Positions 55,752 through 64,000 of a DNA stretch of 64,000 bases are shown here, one piece after another. The DNA lies in NCBI RefSeq assembly GCF_001025135.1, contig NZ_AP012323.1:2108001-2172000 (forward strand). The letters run 5' to 3'. The DNA is from Bifidobacterium bifidum ATCC 29521 = JCM 1255 = DSM 20456 (GTDB lineage Bacteria > Actinomycetota > Actinomycetes > Actinomycetales > Bifidobacteriaceae). The notes beneath the pieces were generated by a model. It was not told where the DNA came from, made no database searches, and worked only from the letters and a program-made list of their open reading frames with translations. The position numbers and the translations under genes were made by a program. The number at the start of each line of letters is the position of its first letter. Position 1 is the first letter of the stretch.

Positions 55752-58703
55752 TTATGCCATGATGCCGCGCTTGCGGTCGATGGCGCGCATGATCGCCTTG
55801 TAGATTTCCGAGGCGATCAGTACGACCGCGGCGAGGCAGATGCACTCGACCCATGCCCACGGTCCGAGCGGCGTGGTGCCGAACGCGGAGTTGAGGAACG
55901 GAACGTAGATCACCACGAGCTGCAGCACGACAGACAGGCCGATCGCCCCCCACAGCCACTTGTTGGAGAACAGGCCGACGAACGCGGACTGACGTGCGGA
56001 ACGCGATGCGATCGCGTTGAACAGCTGCGCGAACACGAGAATCGTGAAGCCCATTGTACGGGCCTCGATCATCTGGAATTCGTGGGTGCCGCCGATGGAG
56101 CGGTCGGTGAACAGGCCACCTTCAAGGTGCATGTCCATGCCGATCAAGGTGACGGCCGCCATGATGATGCCGATGAACGCGATATCGATCCACATGTCCC
56201 TGTCGATCACGCGGTCGGTGAGCTTGCGCGGGCTGCGTGCCATCACGTCATCGGTCTGCGGGTCGACACCCATCGCGAGCGCCGGGGCGGCGTCGGTCAG
56301 CAGGTTGATCCACAGCAGCTGCGTGGCGAGCAGCGGCACGGCGACACCGGTGGTTCCCGGCTGCGTGATGCCAAGCACGCCGGCGAGCATGACGCCGCCG
56401 AACACGGTGAACACCTCGCCCACGTTGGAGCTCAGCAGGTAGCGCAGGAACTTGCGGATGTTGTCGAAGATCACACGGCCCTCGCGCACGGCGGCGACGA
56501 TGGTGGAGAAGTTGTCGTCCGCGAGAATCATCTTCGCGGATTCCTTGGTCACCTCGGTGCCGGTGATGCCCATCGCCACGCCGATGTCGGCGGACTTGAC
56601 GGCCGGGGCGTCGTTGACGCCGTCGCCGGTCATGGCGGCGATGTTGCCCTGGCGCTGCAGCGACTCCACGATCTTGAGCTTGTGCTCGGGGGCCACGCGG
56701 GCGTACACGGAGACCTCAGAAGTCGCCTTGTCGAACGCCGCCTCGTCGGGCATCGCGTCGAGCTGATCGCCGGTGAGGGCCTTGCCGCCCTTTTCGATGA
56801 TGCCCAGATCGGAAGCGATGCGGGCCGCGGTGAGCGGGTGGTCGCCGGTGATCATCACCGTGCGGATGCCGGCGCGATGCGCTTCGGCCACGGAATCACG
56901 CACTTCGGTACGCGGCGGGTCGATGATGCCGACCATGCCGGCCCAGATCAGGTCACGCTCGATGACGTCGCTCTGCTCGGAGATGTCGGTCACCTGGCCG
57001 GCTGCATTGGTCTTGATGCCGGGGATATCGGCCAGGGATGTGGTGCCGAGCGGGCGGTACGCCTCACCCAGCGTGCGGTATGCCTCGCCGGACAGACGCT
57101 CGACGGTCGCGAGAATCTCCTGGCGGTCGCCTTCGGTCATCGGGCGGACGGCGTCGCCAACCGCGATGCGCGTGCAGTAGCCGAGCAGCACATCGGGCGC
57201 GCCCTTTGCATATACGCTCAGGTTGCCGTTGTCGCTGCTGTCCTTGCCGATCACGGCCATACGCTTGCGCTCGGACGTGAACGGAACCTCGGCCACACGG
57301 TCGAGCTTGCCGAGGGCGCGGTCGGCCTTGATCTTGCGGGAGGCGACGACGAGCGACACCTCGGTCGGGTCGCCGACGATCTCCCACTGGCCGGCATCGT
57401 TCTGACGCAAGTCACCGTCGTTGGCAAACGCTCCGACGGCGATGGTGCGCAGGGCTTCGGCGTTGACCGGAGCGCTCTCCTCGATGGCGTCGCCACCCAT
57501 GCCCAGCATCTTGCCCTTGGGCTCGTAACCGGTGCCGGTGAGCTGCACTTCACCGCTCGGGGTGACGATGCGCTCGACGGTCATCTCGTTACACGTGAGC
57601 GTACCGGTCTTGTCGGAGCAGATCACTGAAGCGGATCCCAGCGTTTCCACGGAGCTCAGCTTCTTGACGATGGCGTTGTGCTTGGCCATGCGCTGCACGC
57701 CGAGCGCGAGAACAACCGTCAGAATCGTCGCAAGACCTTCCGGCACTGCGGCGACGGCCAGCGAAACGGCCAGCAGCAGCGAGTCGATGAGATCGTCGGG
57801 CATCTTGTGGAAGCCCTGCGTGATGAACAGCGCGACGAGCACGACGGCCGCGATGATGCACACGGCAATGCCCAGGATCTTGGAGACGTGGGTCATCTCC
57901 TTCTGCAGCGGGGTATCCTCGTCATCGGTCTGCGACAGCATGTCGGCGATCTTGCCAACCTGCGTGTTCATGCCGGTTCCGGTCACGATCGCGCGGCCGG
58001 TGCCCTGGGTGACGGACGTGCCGTTGAAAATCATATTGGTGCGGTCGCCCAGCGCCTTGGCGGAGTCGAGCGTGTCGGGCTTCTTGCCCACCGGCACGGA
58101 TTCGCCGGTCAGGCTCGCCTCGGCGATGCGCAGCGACGCGGCGGCGAACAGACGCCCGTCGGCGGAGACGGTATCGCCTTCGCCAAGCACCACGATGTCG
58201 CCGGGAACCACGTCGGCGGTGTTGATGTGCACGATTTTGCCGTCACGCAGCACGGAGGTCTGCGGTGCCGTCATTTGGGCGAGCGCCTCCACCGCCTGCT
58301 CGGCACGGGCCTCCTGAATATAGCCCAGCACCGCGTTGACGATCAGGATCAGGATGATGACGATGGCGTCAAACGGCAGCACTTCGCCGGCCGTTCCGTG
58401 CGAGCGCTCGATGAACCATGCGATCAGTGAGATGACAGTGGCGGCAAGCAGCAGGTACACCAGCGGATCCTGGAACTGCGCCAGGAACTTCTTCCACTTG
58501 GGTACGGGCGGCGCGCTGGCCAACTGGTTCGGGCCGAATTTCTCCAACCGGCGCTGCGCCTCGGCGGAACTCAGGCCGGTGTTGGTATCCACATCCAGCG
58601 CCTTGGCGACTTCGTTCGCCTCGGTCAAGCTGGGATCGACGTCGTGAAGCAGGCCTTCCTGCGACTGCACGCCTGTGGATTGATCATTTGTGTGATCAAC
58701 CAT
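55752..58703 (-). CDS. cation-transporting P-type ATPase (P2, calcium-type)
   Basis: A 983-residue P-type ATPase. An N-terminal cation-ATPase domain (LSSAEAQRRLEKFGPNQLAS) is followed by four helices around the actuator domain (IAEASLTGESVPVGKKP) and M4 with AVAAVPEGLATILTVVLALG. The phosphorylation site is SVICSDKTGTLTCNEMT, the hinge TGDGVNDAPAVKSADIGVAM, and six C-terminal helices complete the protein. The PEGL motif in M4 and overall layout place it among P2A/PMR1-like Ca2+/Mn2+ pumps, although Na+/K+-type bacterial members look alike. AAGGAG lies 6 nt before the ATG. Exported ion inferred only. Confidence 0.9.
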   Translation of the reverse strand: MVDHTNDQSTGVQSQEGLLHDVDPSLTEANEVAKALDVDTNTGLSSAEAQRRLEKFGPNQLASAPPVPKWKKFLAQFQDPLVYLLLAATVISLIAWFIERSHGTAGEVLPFDAIVIILILIVNAVLGYIQEARAEQAVEALAQMTAPQTSVLRDGKIVHINTADVVPGDIVVLGEGDTVSADGRLFAAASLRIAEASLTGESVPVGKKPDTLDSAKALGDRTNMIFNGTSVTQGTGRAIVTGTGMNTQVGKIADMLSQTDDEDTPLQKEMTHVSKILGIAVCIIAAVVLVALFITQGFHKMPDDLIDSLLLAVSLAVAAVPEGLATILTVVLALGVQRMAKHNAIVKKLSSVETLGSASVICSDKTGTLTCNEMTVERIVTPSGEVQLTGTGYEPKGKMLGMGGDAIEESAPVNAEALRTIAVGAFANDGDLRQNDAGQWEIVGDPTEVSLVVASRKIKADRALGKLDRVAEVPFTSERKRMAVIGKDSSDNGNLSVYAKGAPDVLLGYCTRIAVGDAVRPMTEGDRQEILATVERLSGEAYRTLGEAYRPLGTTSLADIPGIKTNAAGQVTDISEQSDVIERDLIWAGMVGIIDPPRTEVRDSVAEAHRAGIRTVMITGDHPLTAARIASDLGIIEKGGKALTGDQLDAMPDEAAFDKATSEVSVYARVAPEHKLKIVESLQRQGNIAAMTGDGVNDAPAVKSADIGVAMGITGTEVTKESAKMILADDNFSTIVAAVREGRVIFDNIRKFLRYLLSSNVGEVFTVFGGVMLAGVLGITQPGTTGVAVPLLATQLLWINLLTDAAPALAMGVDPQTDDVMARSPRKLTDRVIDRDMWIDIAFIGIIMAAVTLIGMDMHLEGGLFTDRSIGGTHEFQMIEARTMGFTILVFAQLFNAIASRSARQSAFVGLFSNKWLWGAIGLSVVLQLVVIYVPFLNSAFGTTPLGPWAWVECICLAAVVLIASEIYKAIMRAIDRKRGIMA

Positions 58704-58913
58704 AATGGTCTCCTTGATATAGCCGCGGAGTAGTCAGCCCTCACGATCACCGGGATCGTCCCCTCCCCCGGTCATCTCGATAAAGCTGCGCGGTTATGGG
58801 CACCGGCGCAACTGCTGCCGATGCATACTGTTGCCATTATTCCACAAACCCGTCATCGCTTGGCGAAACAGCCCTTTACGTGTTGTCCAAATATCAGCAT
58901 TCCGCGAACGATT

Positions 58914-59081
58914 TCAGGCGACACGCTCACACAGCGCGAGCAGCCAGCGGAGCGTCGCCATGGTGTAATCGAACAGTTCGTCGTCCATGCCGAAATACCG
59001 CTCGCAGCACTCCCTGCTCACATCGACCATCGCAAGACCTTCTGGCTCTCCGGGTATGAATGACGCCGCCCGATCCTGCAT
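58914..59081 (-). CDS. small hypothetical protein, 55 residues
   Basis: Begins MQDRAASFIPGEPEGLAMVD and continues to FDYTMATLRWLLALCERVA-stop. Composition is protein-like, with a Cys pair (SRECCERYFGMDDELF) and an amphipathic helix at the end. There is no good Shine-Dalgarno. It could be an intact short protein or the end of a decayed gene; it lies between the P-type ATPase gene and a repeat element. The ~200 bp on its left contain nothing I recognise. Confidence 0.35.
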   Translation of the reverse strand: MQDRAASFIPGEPEGLAMVDVSRECCERYFGMDDELFDYTMATLRWLLALCERVA

Positions 59082-59140
59082 TCATCATACGTGCCAAGGC
59101 AAGGAACTCCGGCGGCTTCGGAACCGGACGAGCTTCGTTC

Positions 59141-59251
59141 CGTTCCTAAGTGCGCGCCGAAACGACAACTCTGCGCACTTAGGAACGCAAACTATGCGAT
59201 CTGCGTTCCTATGTTCGCGCACTCGGCGTTCCGGCGCGCACTTAGGAACGC
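59141..59251. repeat. compound palindrome, TGCGTnCnTAAGTGCGC family, copy 3
   Basis: A diverged third copy with the same design: cgttcctaagtgcgcgccga at the left edge, its complement at the right edge, and two inner inverted units (59172-59190 and 59202-59221). The central spacer differs (ctatgcgatc). Confidence 0.75.
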
Positions 59252-59332
59252 AAACCGAGTCTCTCAGGAGATTGGGGCGATTCGCGCGCCGCGAATGGCT
59301 GTTTGGCGTGGGGGTCTGGGACAATGGCACGT

Positions 59333-60331
59333 ATGGCAATCAAGAAAGGTCCGACCAAGGGGTCGGGAGGAAAACACCGCAATGCGCTACGCGGCAAGGG
59401 GCCGACGCCCAAAGCCGAGGATCGCGTGTATCACAAGGCATACAAGGCCAAGCAGGCGACGAACCGTCGCAAGATGGCAGATCCACGACTGGCAGCCCGC
59501 CGTCGCGCCGCGAAGTTCACGTCCGATTCGGACGATCTGGTCATCGGCCGCAATGCCGTGCTGGAGGCGCTGCGCGTCGGCGTCCCCAGCATGCAGCTGT
59601 ATATCGCGACACGTATCGAGCATGATGACCGTACACGCGAGATCATCAAGCTCGCCGGCGCACAAAGCCTGCACCTGCTGGAGGCCGACCGTCTGGAAAT
59701 GGATCGCATCGCCCGGTCGTCGAACCATCAGGGCGTCGTGCTCAAAGTGCAGCCGTACCAGTATTCGTCTCTCGCCGAGCTGGCGGATATCGCCGAGCGC
59801 AAGGCCAAGGCCATGGACGTGGTGAATTCGCCGAGTGCGCGCATCAACGCACGCCCGCTGTTCATCGCGCTCGACGGCGTGACCGACCCGCAGAACCTGG
59901 GTGCGGTGATTCGTTCGGCCGCCGCCTTCGGTGCCAACGGCGTGATTCTGCCGGAGCGTCGTTCCGCTTCGGTCACCGCTGCCGCGTGGAAGGTATCGGC
60001 CGGTGCCGCGGCGCATATCCCGGTGGCTCGCGTGGTGAACCTCACCAAGGCCATCGAAAGCATGCGCGAACGTGGATATTACACGGTCGGCCTAGACGGC
60101 GGCGGCGATAAGCTGGTCGGCGAAACCGGTTTCGAGACCGATCCGCTGATCGTCGTGCTCGGTTCAGAAGGCAAGGGACTGAGCCGACTCGTGCGCGAGT
60201 CGTGCGACGCGATCGCCGGCATTCCGATCACGTCCATGGTGGAGTCTCTGAACGCCTCGGTCGCAGCCGGTATCAGCCTGTACGCGGTCGCCCGCGCCCG
60301 TCGCGAAGCAGCGGCAGCCGCCACGAAGTAA
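59333..60331 (+). CDS. rlmB: RlmB/TrmH-family 2'-O-ribose methyltransferase
   Basis: A 332-residue SPOUT methyltransferase, probably the 23S rRNA Gm2251 enzyme. A basic N-terminal extension (KKGPTKGSGGKHRNALRGKG) precedes the substrate-binding domain (VIGRNAVLEALRVGVPSMQL) and the knotted SAM domain: LFIALDGVTDPQNLGAVIRS, IVVLGSEGKGLSRLVRE and ITSMVESLNASVAAGISLYA (motifs 1-3). ATGs at 59324 and 59333 are in frame. 59333 is chosen because GACAAT (59320-59325) lies 7 nt upstream, the leaderless pattern. Family is firm; exact rRNA target inferred. Confidence 0.9.
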   Translation: MAIKKGPTKGSGGKHRNALRGKGPTPKAEDRVYHKAYKAKQATNRRKMADPRLAARRRAAKFTSDSDDLVIGRNAVLEALRVGVPSMQLYIATRIEHDDRTREIIKLAGAQSLHLLEADRLEMDRIARSSNHQGVVLKVQPYQYSSLAELADIAERKAKAMDVVNSPSARINARPLFIALDGVTDPQNLGAVIRSAAAFGANGVILPERRSASVTAAAWKVSAGAAAHIPVARVVNLTKAIESMRERGYYTVGLDGGGDKLVGETGFETDPLIVVLGSEGKGLSRLVRESCDAIAGIPITSMVESLNASVAAGISLYAVARARREAAAAATK

Positions 60332-60367
60332 TACCCATATCTCCCCCCTGCTGCCGGCGGGGTCATC

Positions 60368-60428
60368 GAGCGGAACGAAAATCGGGGTGGCCGCCGCAAT
60401 CGGCGCACCACCCCGTCCGGTTCCGCTC
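60368..60428. terminator. bidirectional hairpin between convergent genes
   Basis: Outer arms GAGCGGAAC (60368-60376) and GTTCCGCTC (60420-60428) enclose an inner stem CGGGGTGG/CCACCCCG. Lies between the rlmB stop and the DUF4032 stop. Confidence 0.65.
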
Positions 60429-60442
60429 AGCAGCTCCACATA

Positions 60443-61858
60443 TCAGTGGCTCCACACCGCGGCATCAGGATCGTCGTCGGGATTGTAATCATCATCGTCG
60501 ATGGGCTTTTCGTAATTCGCCTCATCGTCGACCACGCCGGAATCCGCTTCAGCGTTGAGCTCGTTCACGGCTTTGTCATCCAGCTTGTAGTTCGGCAGCA
60601 CGGATTGGATGTAGCTTTCCACAGCCTCGCCCATCGGCACGTCGTGGCCGGCCTTCTCGGCAAGGAACCAGCGGTGATCCAGCACCTCATGGAAGAACTG
60701 TGCCGGCTCGATCTGCGAACGATATTCACGTGGAATCATACGCACAGTCGGCTCATACACCTCACGCATCCAATCGGTGGCGACGATCTCCAACTCCTCG
60801 CCTTCACGCCACGTGGAGGCACGGTACGCATCCAGATCGTTGAGCAGGCGCCGCGCCTGATTCTCCTGCACATCTAAACCGGTCAGTCGCAGAAGCTTGC
60901 GCGACGCATAGCCAGCATCGACCACGCGCGGGCGGACCAGCACACGTTTGCCGTCCTCCGCGGTCTTCATCTCCAGCTCGTCCACGTCGAAGCCCAGGTC
61001 GTTGAGCTTGTTGACGCGCTGCTCGATCTTCCACATCTCATCCGGGCCGAACTTGTCGGTGTCGGTCAGCGTGCTCCACAACGAGTGGTAGCGGTCGACC
61101 AGACGGTTGCCCACCTCGATCTCGTCCACGTCGCTCGGCAGCAGACGGCCAGAAGCCAAATCCATCAATTCACCGATGATGTTGGTGCGAGCCAAGTCGA
61201 TATCGTATTCACGCTGGCCATCGGTAAGCTGCACCTGCAAATCACCGGTTTCGGCGTCCACCAGGAAGGCGGAAAACGCGTCGGCATCACGCAGGAACAG
61301 GACGTTCGACAGCGACACATCGCCCCAGTAGAAGCCGGCCAAGTGCAGGCGAACCAGCAGCACGGCAAGGGCGTCGATCAAACGCTCGGCAGTATCCGGC
61401 TGGAGATTGCGGGCGAACAGCGCGCGGTACGGCAGTGAGAACTTCAGGTGACGGGTGACCAGAATCGCTTCCAGCGGTTCGCCGTTGCGGTCATGACGAC
61501 CGGTGACCACGGCAATCGGGATGACGGTCGGCAACTCGAGCTTCTGCAGTCGGCGCAGAATCTCATACTCGCGCTCGGCCACCTGACGGGTGATCTCTTT
61601 CATGGCGTACACCTCGTCGCCCACGTGCACAAAACGCACCACATGGCGGGAGATGCCTCGCGGCAGGTTGGCCAGCAGGTCCTCGGGCCAGGTGGCCAGG
61701 GGCTTATGCCAGGGCAGCGTGAACATCTTCGGGTTCGAGCTGGCGGCGGTGATCTTCAATGCTTGCGGCTCAGCTGAACTGGCATGTTCGTCTTCGGCTT
61801 TGACGGACGTGGCCTTCAGCGCGCGCGGATCCATCTGAGGCAAATCGTTCAACTCCAT
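60443..61858 (-). CDS. DUF4032 protein with kinase-like core
   Basis: A 471-residue cytoplasmic protein. Residues ~70-230 resemble a lipopolysaccharide-kinase/protein-kinase fold: VRFVHVGDEVYAMKEITRQV (Lys-containing strand) and LHLAGFYWGDVSLSNVLFLR at the catalytic loop (WGD in place of HGD, with Asn four residues on), then AFLVDAETGD. The DUF4032 domain follows (~240-430), with WFLAEKAGHDVPMGEAV, and an acidic tail. Widespread in actinobacteria; function unknown. TAGAAT (61866-61871) lies 7 nt before the ATG, a leaderless pattern; this promoter is inside the 3' end of the preceding pilin gene, which overlaps by 10 nt. Confidence 0.8.
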   Translation of the reverse strand: MELNDLPQMDPRALKATSVKAEDEHASSAEPQALKITAASSNPKMFTLPWHKPLATWPEDLLANLPRGISRHVVRFVHVGDEVYAMKEITRQVAEREYEILRRLQKLELPTVIPIAVVTGRHDRNGEPLEAILVTRHLKFSLPYRALFARNLQPDTAERLIDALAVLLVRLHLAGFYWGDVSLSNVLFLRDADAFSAFLVDAETGDLQVQLTDGQREYDIDLARTNIIGELMDLASGRLLPSDVDEIEVGNRLVDRYHSLWSTLTDTDKFGPDEMWKIEQRVNKLNDLGFDVDELEMKTAEDGKRVLVRPRVVDAGYASRKLLRLTGLDVQENQARRLLNDLDAYRASTWREGEELEIVATDWMREVYEPTVRMIPREYRSQIEPAQFFHEVLDHRWFLAEKAGHDVPMGEAVESYIQSVLPNYKLDDKAVNELNAEADSGVVDDEANYEKPIDDDDYNPDDDPDAAVWSH

Positions 61859-62709
61859 GTGTTCGATTCTACGTGGTGCTTGGGAAGTGCAGCGAGTAGC
61901 GGCGACTTCGGCGCATTATTCTCGCATACGAATAGATCATCTGTATGGGATTTGCCGGCCGAATTGACGTCCCGTATGCGACGCCTCATGCGCAATCTGA
62001 ACAAAATGAACGCAACAAGTAACATGAGCCCCGCTGCCGCGGCAATGCTGCCTACGGCGGCACCCGTACGACCGATAAGGCCAGGATTGCCCGGCTCCTC
62101 GCTCGGGTTATTTTCGGGCGGGGCAACAGGAGTTCCAGTGCTAAATTTCGGCTCTACTGTGATGTTGAGATCAGCGGATGTGCCTCCACTGCCAGGAATC
62201 GAGATGAGGAACGGATCACAGTCGTATGCCTTGTTGGCTTTCGCCGAGCTCGTGCGAGAGACCAGATATAGGCCGAGCGGCAGATTCTGGAAAGTGAGCT
62301 GACCAGCTACGTTAGTGGTGCCGGAATGCTGGTACAGCTTGTTTTTCGCCGCGTGCGCAGCGAGCTTCTTGGCAGCATCGTGATATTCACTTGATGTCAG
62401 GCGTTCCCAATCGGCAGTGAGGCCGGAAAAATCGCCGACGGTTTTATATGAGGAGACGCTACCATCATTGTTCGTTGTGACGGTGGCGACGCGCACGATG
62501 GAATAGGTATCGTCGGCAAGCAATTTGGGCGAAGCCGTGTCTCGGCCCCATACGGCATTGATGGTGAGAGCGCCGAAAGAATCAGCTTGCGCATACGGCA
62601 CCATAGAGCCGAAGGCTGCAAGAACAGTGAGGACGATAGTAACGGCGGCGGCAATCATGGCAGCAATGCGCGCCGCACCATACTCGCTTCCGCTATGCAG
62701 GTCTAACAT
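61849..62709 (-). CDS. minor pilin-like surface protein
   Basis: A 286-residue protein. A signal helix (IAAMIAAAVTIVLTVLAAFG) is followed by an N-terminal domain (GALTINAVWGRDTASPKLLA), a Cna-B/SpaA-like beta segment (AGQLTFQNLPLGLYLVSRTS), then IGRTGA, a hydrophobic helix and a long basic cytoplasmic tail (FRLRMRRRIRDVN...). The IGRTGA site replaces LPXTG, so it may be a pilus base or tip subunit, or simply membrane-anchored. ATG 62709 overlaps the sortase gene by 17 nt, and AAAGGA lies 10 nt upstream, so it is coupled to srtC. Confidence 0.75.
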   Translation of the reverse strand: MLDLHSGSEYGAARIAAMIAAAVTIVLTVLAAFGSMVPYAQADSFGALTINAVWGRDTASPKLLADDTYSIVRVATVTTNNDGSVSSYKTVGDFSGLTADWERLTSSEYHDAAKKLAAHAAKNKLYQHSGTTNVAGQLTFQNLPLGLYLVSRTSSAKANKAYDCDPFLISIPGSGGTSADLNITVEPKFSTGTPVAPPENNPSEEPGNPGLIGRTGAAVGSIAAAAGLMLLVAFILFRLRMRRRIRDVNSAGKSHTDDLFVCENNAPKSPLLAALPKHHVESNTWS

Positions 62710-63676
62710 GTCTGCCCGGTCCTTTCCGCCGTGATGAATGTGATTGGTTATTTGTACTGTCTGGCTGAGGAGGCAAGTCACCGTCCGGCTCGATATCCGC
62801 AGAGTCAGAATCACCAGATGCGACCTTGGCGCTCCCACTCTGCCGGCGTCGCCGCTCATGGCGCTGCCATAAATGCCATGCGATGAGCAAGGCAATCAGT
62901 GCAAGAGACGGCAACAAGTACTGCAGCGGAATGTCCACGTGGAACGTGGATTTGGCGTCATCCTGCTGCTGCGGCGTGTATGGGATGCGATGGCCACGCA
63001 CCAGCAGCCGATGCGTATTGACCGCATACGGCGTACAAGTGATGAGCGTGACCAAATCCTTGCCGGGCTCAATTGCCAGTTGTTTGGTATCGGTCGGCAG
63101 AACGGTAGTGATCTTATCGACCTGATACGCATATGTGTCTTTAAGTATTGTGATGTAGAACTTGTCGCCTTTTTTCATAAGGTTCAAGTCCGTGAACAGT
63201 TTTGCCGTGGGCAAGCCCCGGTGGCCAGACAGCGCCGCATGAGTGGACGCACCGCCAACTGGTAGTGAGGTCTGTTCGAGATGTCCGATGCCGGATTGCA
63301 GTACTTTCTCGGAAGTGCCGTGATAAATCGGCAAGGTCTCCTCGAGCTTAGGCACAGTGATGTATCCCATCATGCCGTCACCGTCAATATTGAGCAGACT
63401 GTTATATTCCTCGTCCGTGGATGCGGAATTGACGGCACTGGCAAGAGCGTCGGTCTCTCCTGCATCGTTCTGGGCGAGCTTTTCGTTATAGGCGTGCGCA
63501 GCATCCAGCACCTTCTGGTACTGTTCCTGGCTCAATGCTTCAACGCTGGCGTCGTAGTTATTTACGGCGCGGCTGGCGTTGCGCATAATGAGGAAGTTGC
63601 TGATCGTCGGATAGAACAGAATGAGCATTCCACCGAGAATGACCAGTAAGGGCAGGATGTTGCGCAGTCGTTTCAT
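62693..63676 (-). CDS. srtC: class C (pilin) sortase
   Basis: A 327-residue membrane transpeptidase that polymerises pilins. An N-terminal membrane helix (LPLLVILGGMLILFYPTISN) is followed by the catalytic domain with MGYITVPKLEETLPIYHGTS, the catalytic His in HAALSGHRGLPTAKLF, the Cys in LVTLITCTPYAVNTHRLLVR (TLxTC) and the essential Arg there. A second helix (YLLPSLALIALLIAWHLWQR) and a basic/acidic tail end the protein, the usual class C layout. It lies between an LPGTG major pilin (window edge) and the minor pilin. Confidence 0.92.
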   Translation of the reverse strand: MKRLRNILPLLVILGGMLILFYPTISNFLIMRNASRAVNNYDASVEALSQEQYQKVLDAAHAYNEKLAQNDAGETDALASAVNSASTDEEYNSLLNIDGDGMMGYITVPKLEETLPIYHGTSEKVLQSGIGHLEQTSLPVGGASTHAALSGHRGLPTAKLFTDLNLMKKGDKFYITILKDTYAYQVDKITTVLPTDTKQLAIEPGKDLVTLITCTPYAVNTHRLLVRGHRIPYTPQQQDDAKSTFHVDIPLQYLLPSLALIALLIAWHLWQRHERRRRQSGSAKVASGDSDSADIEPDGDLPPQPDSTNNQSHSSRRKGPGRHVRPA

Positions 63677-63756
63677 CGAGCGTTCTTTTCGCGAGGAAAC
63701 CGTGTTGTGGGCGTAGCGGGTGTGTGCCCTTCACGCCCAAAACACGGCCATGCTCG

Positions 63757-64000
63757 TCAGGCGTTCTTGCGCTTGAGAGTCCAGGCAACGCCGAGCGCGA
63801 TGACCAGCACACCAATCACCGTGAAGGCGATGGTACCCATGCCACCAGTGCCAGGCAGGGTAACACCGGACTTGTTATGGACCGGGATGACACCGTTCGA
63901 TGCGGTCTGGTCGTAGTCGCTGCCATTGTTGTTGTCGTAGGTGATGGTGACGGTGGCATTCGTGGTGTCAGTGCCGTCGTTCTGGCCATCAACCCTCACG
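63757..64000 (-). CDS. major pilin, C-terminal part (runs off window)
   Basis: Only the last ~80 codons are in the window. The visible end has a beta-strand region (TNATVTITYDNNNGSDYDQT), the sorting signal GVTLPGTGG, a hydrophobic helix (GTIAFTVIGVLVIALGVAWT) and the positive tail LKRKNA. This is a canonical LPXTG substrate for the sortase encoded 81 nt downstream. It probably is the shaft (FimA-type) subunit; the pilin motif and N-terminus are outside. Confidence 0.85.
   Translation of the reverse strand, partial: VRVDGQNDGTDTTNATVTITYDNNNGSDYDQTASNGVIPVHNKSGVTLPGTGGMGTIAFTVIGVLVIALGVAWTLKRKNA

Overview
The window looks like chromosomal DNA of a mucin-adapted Bifidobacterium, most likely B. 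bifidum. It is GC-rich with actinobacterial gene content: a dnaK-grpE-dnaJ-hspR operon with HspR operators, a bifidobacterial-type rRNA operon and a DUF4032 protein. Two neighbouring membrane-anchored extracellular sialidases match the siabb1/siabb2 pair known from B. bifidum. The species call rests on recognising these proteins, not on a database search.

Layout. 0.5-3.3 kb: an FtsX-type ABC permease and a peculiar ATPase-like partner. 3.4-9 kb: an HD-domain protein, a class II glutamine amidotransferase, a decayed membrane-protein gene and the potassium transporter Kup. 9-13.4 kb: tatD, followed by the wreckage of a sugar-uptake locus (GPH transporter, LacI regulator and solute-binding protein, all broken), a MITE-like element and a candidate small RNA. 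13.5-20.2 kb: metG, rsmI, DedA, tRNA-Ala(CGC), a HAD phosphatase and two small hypothetical genes. 20.4-28.7 kb: the sialidases. The 1795-residue one is intact and also carries an SGNH esterase domain. The second is interrupted by one amber codon. 28.9-33.9 kb: the heat-shock operon. 33.9-40.4 kb: an anchored alkaline phosphatase, a LacI regulator, a histidine phosphatase, a DUF4235 protein and a nitroreductase. 40.5-46.1 kb: one rRNA operon (16S-23S-5S, minus strand, no tRNA in the spacer). 46.3-61.9 kb: sirtuin, ilvA, tadA, an esterase, a Na+/H+ antiporter, dcd, GH36 alpha-galactosidase, a P-type cation ATPase, an RlmB-type methyltransferase and a DUF4032 protein. 61.8-64 kb: a sortase-dependent pilus locus that runs off the window.

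How it fits together. Sialidases, alpha-galactosidase, alkaline phosphatase and pili are host-glycan foraging and attachment functions; the first and third are surface-anchored with xKTGA-like C-terminal signals. Housekeeping genes are scattered between them. At least twelve genes show a -10-like hexamer 6-8 nt before the start codon, which implies leaderless transcripts; others have clear Shine-Dalgarno sequences. Intergenic spaces are unusually rich in imperfect palindromes. At least four families recur within these 64 kb. No CRISPR array, prophage or intact insertion sequence was seen.
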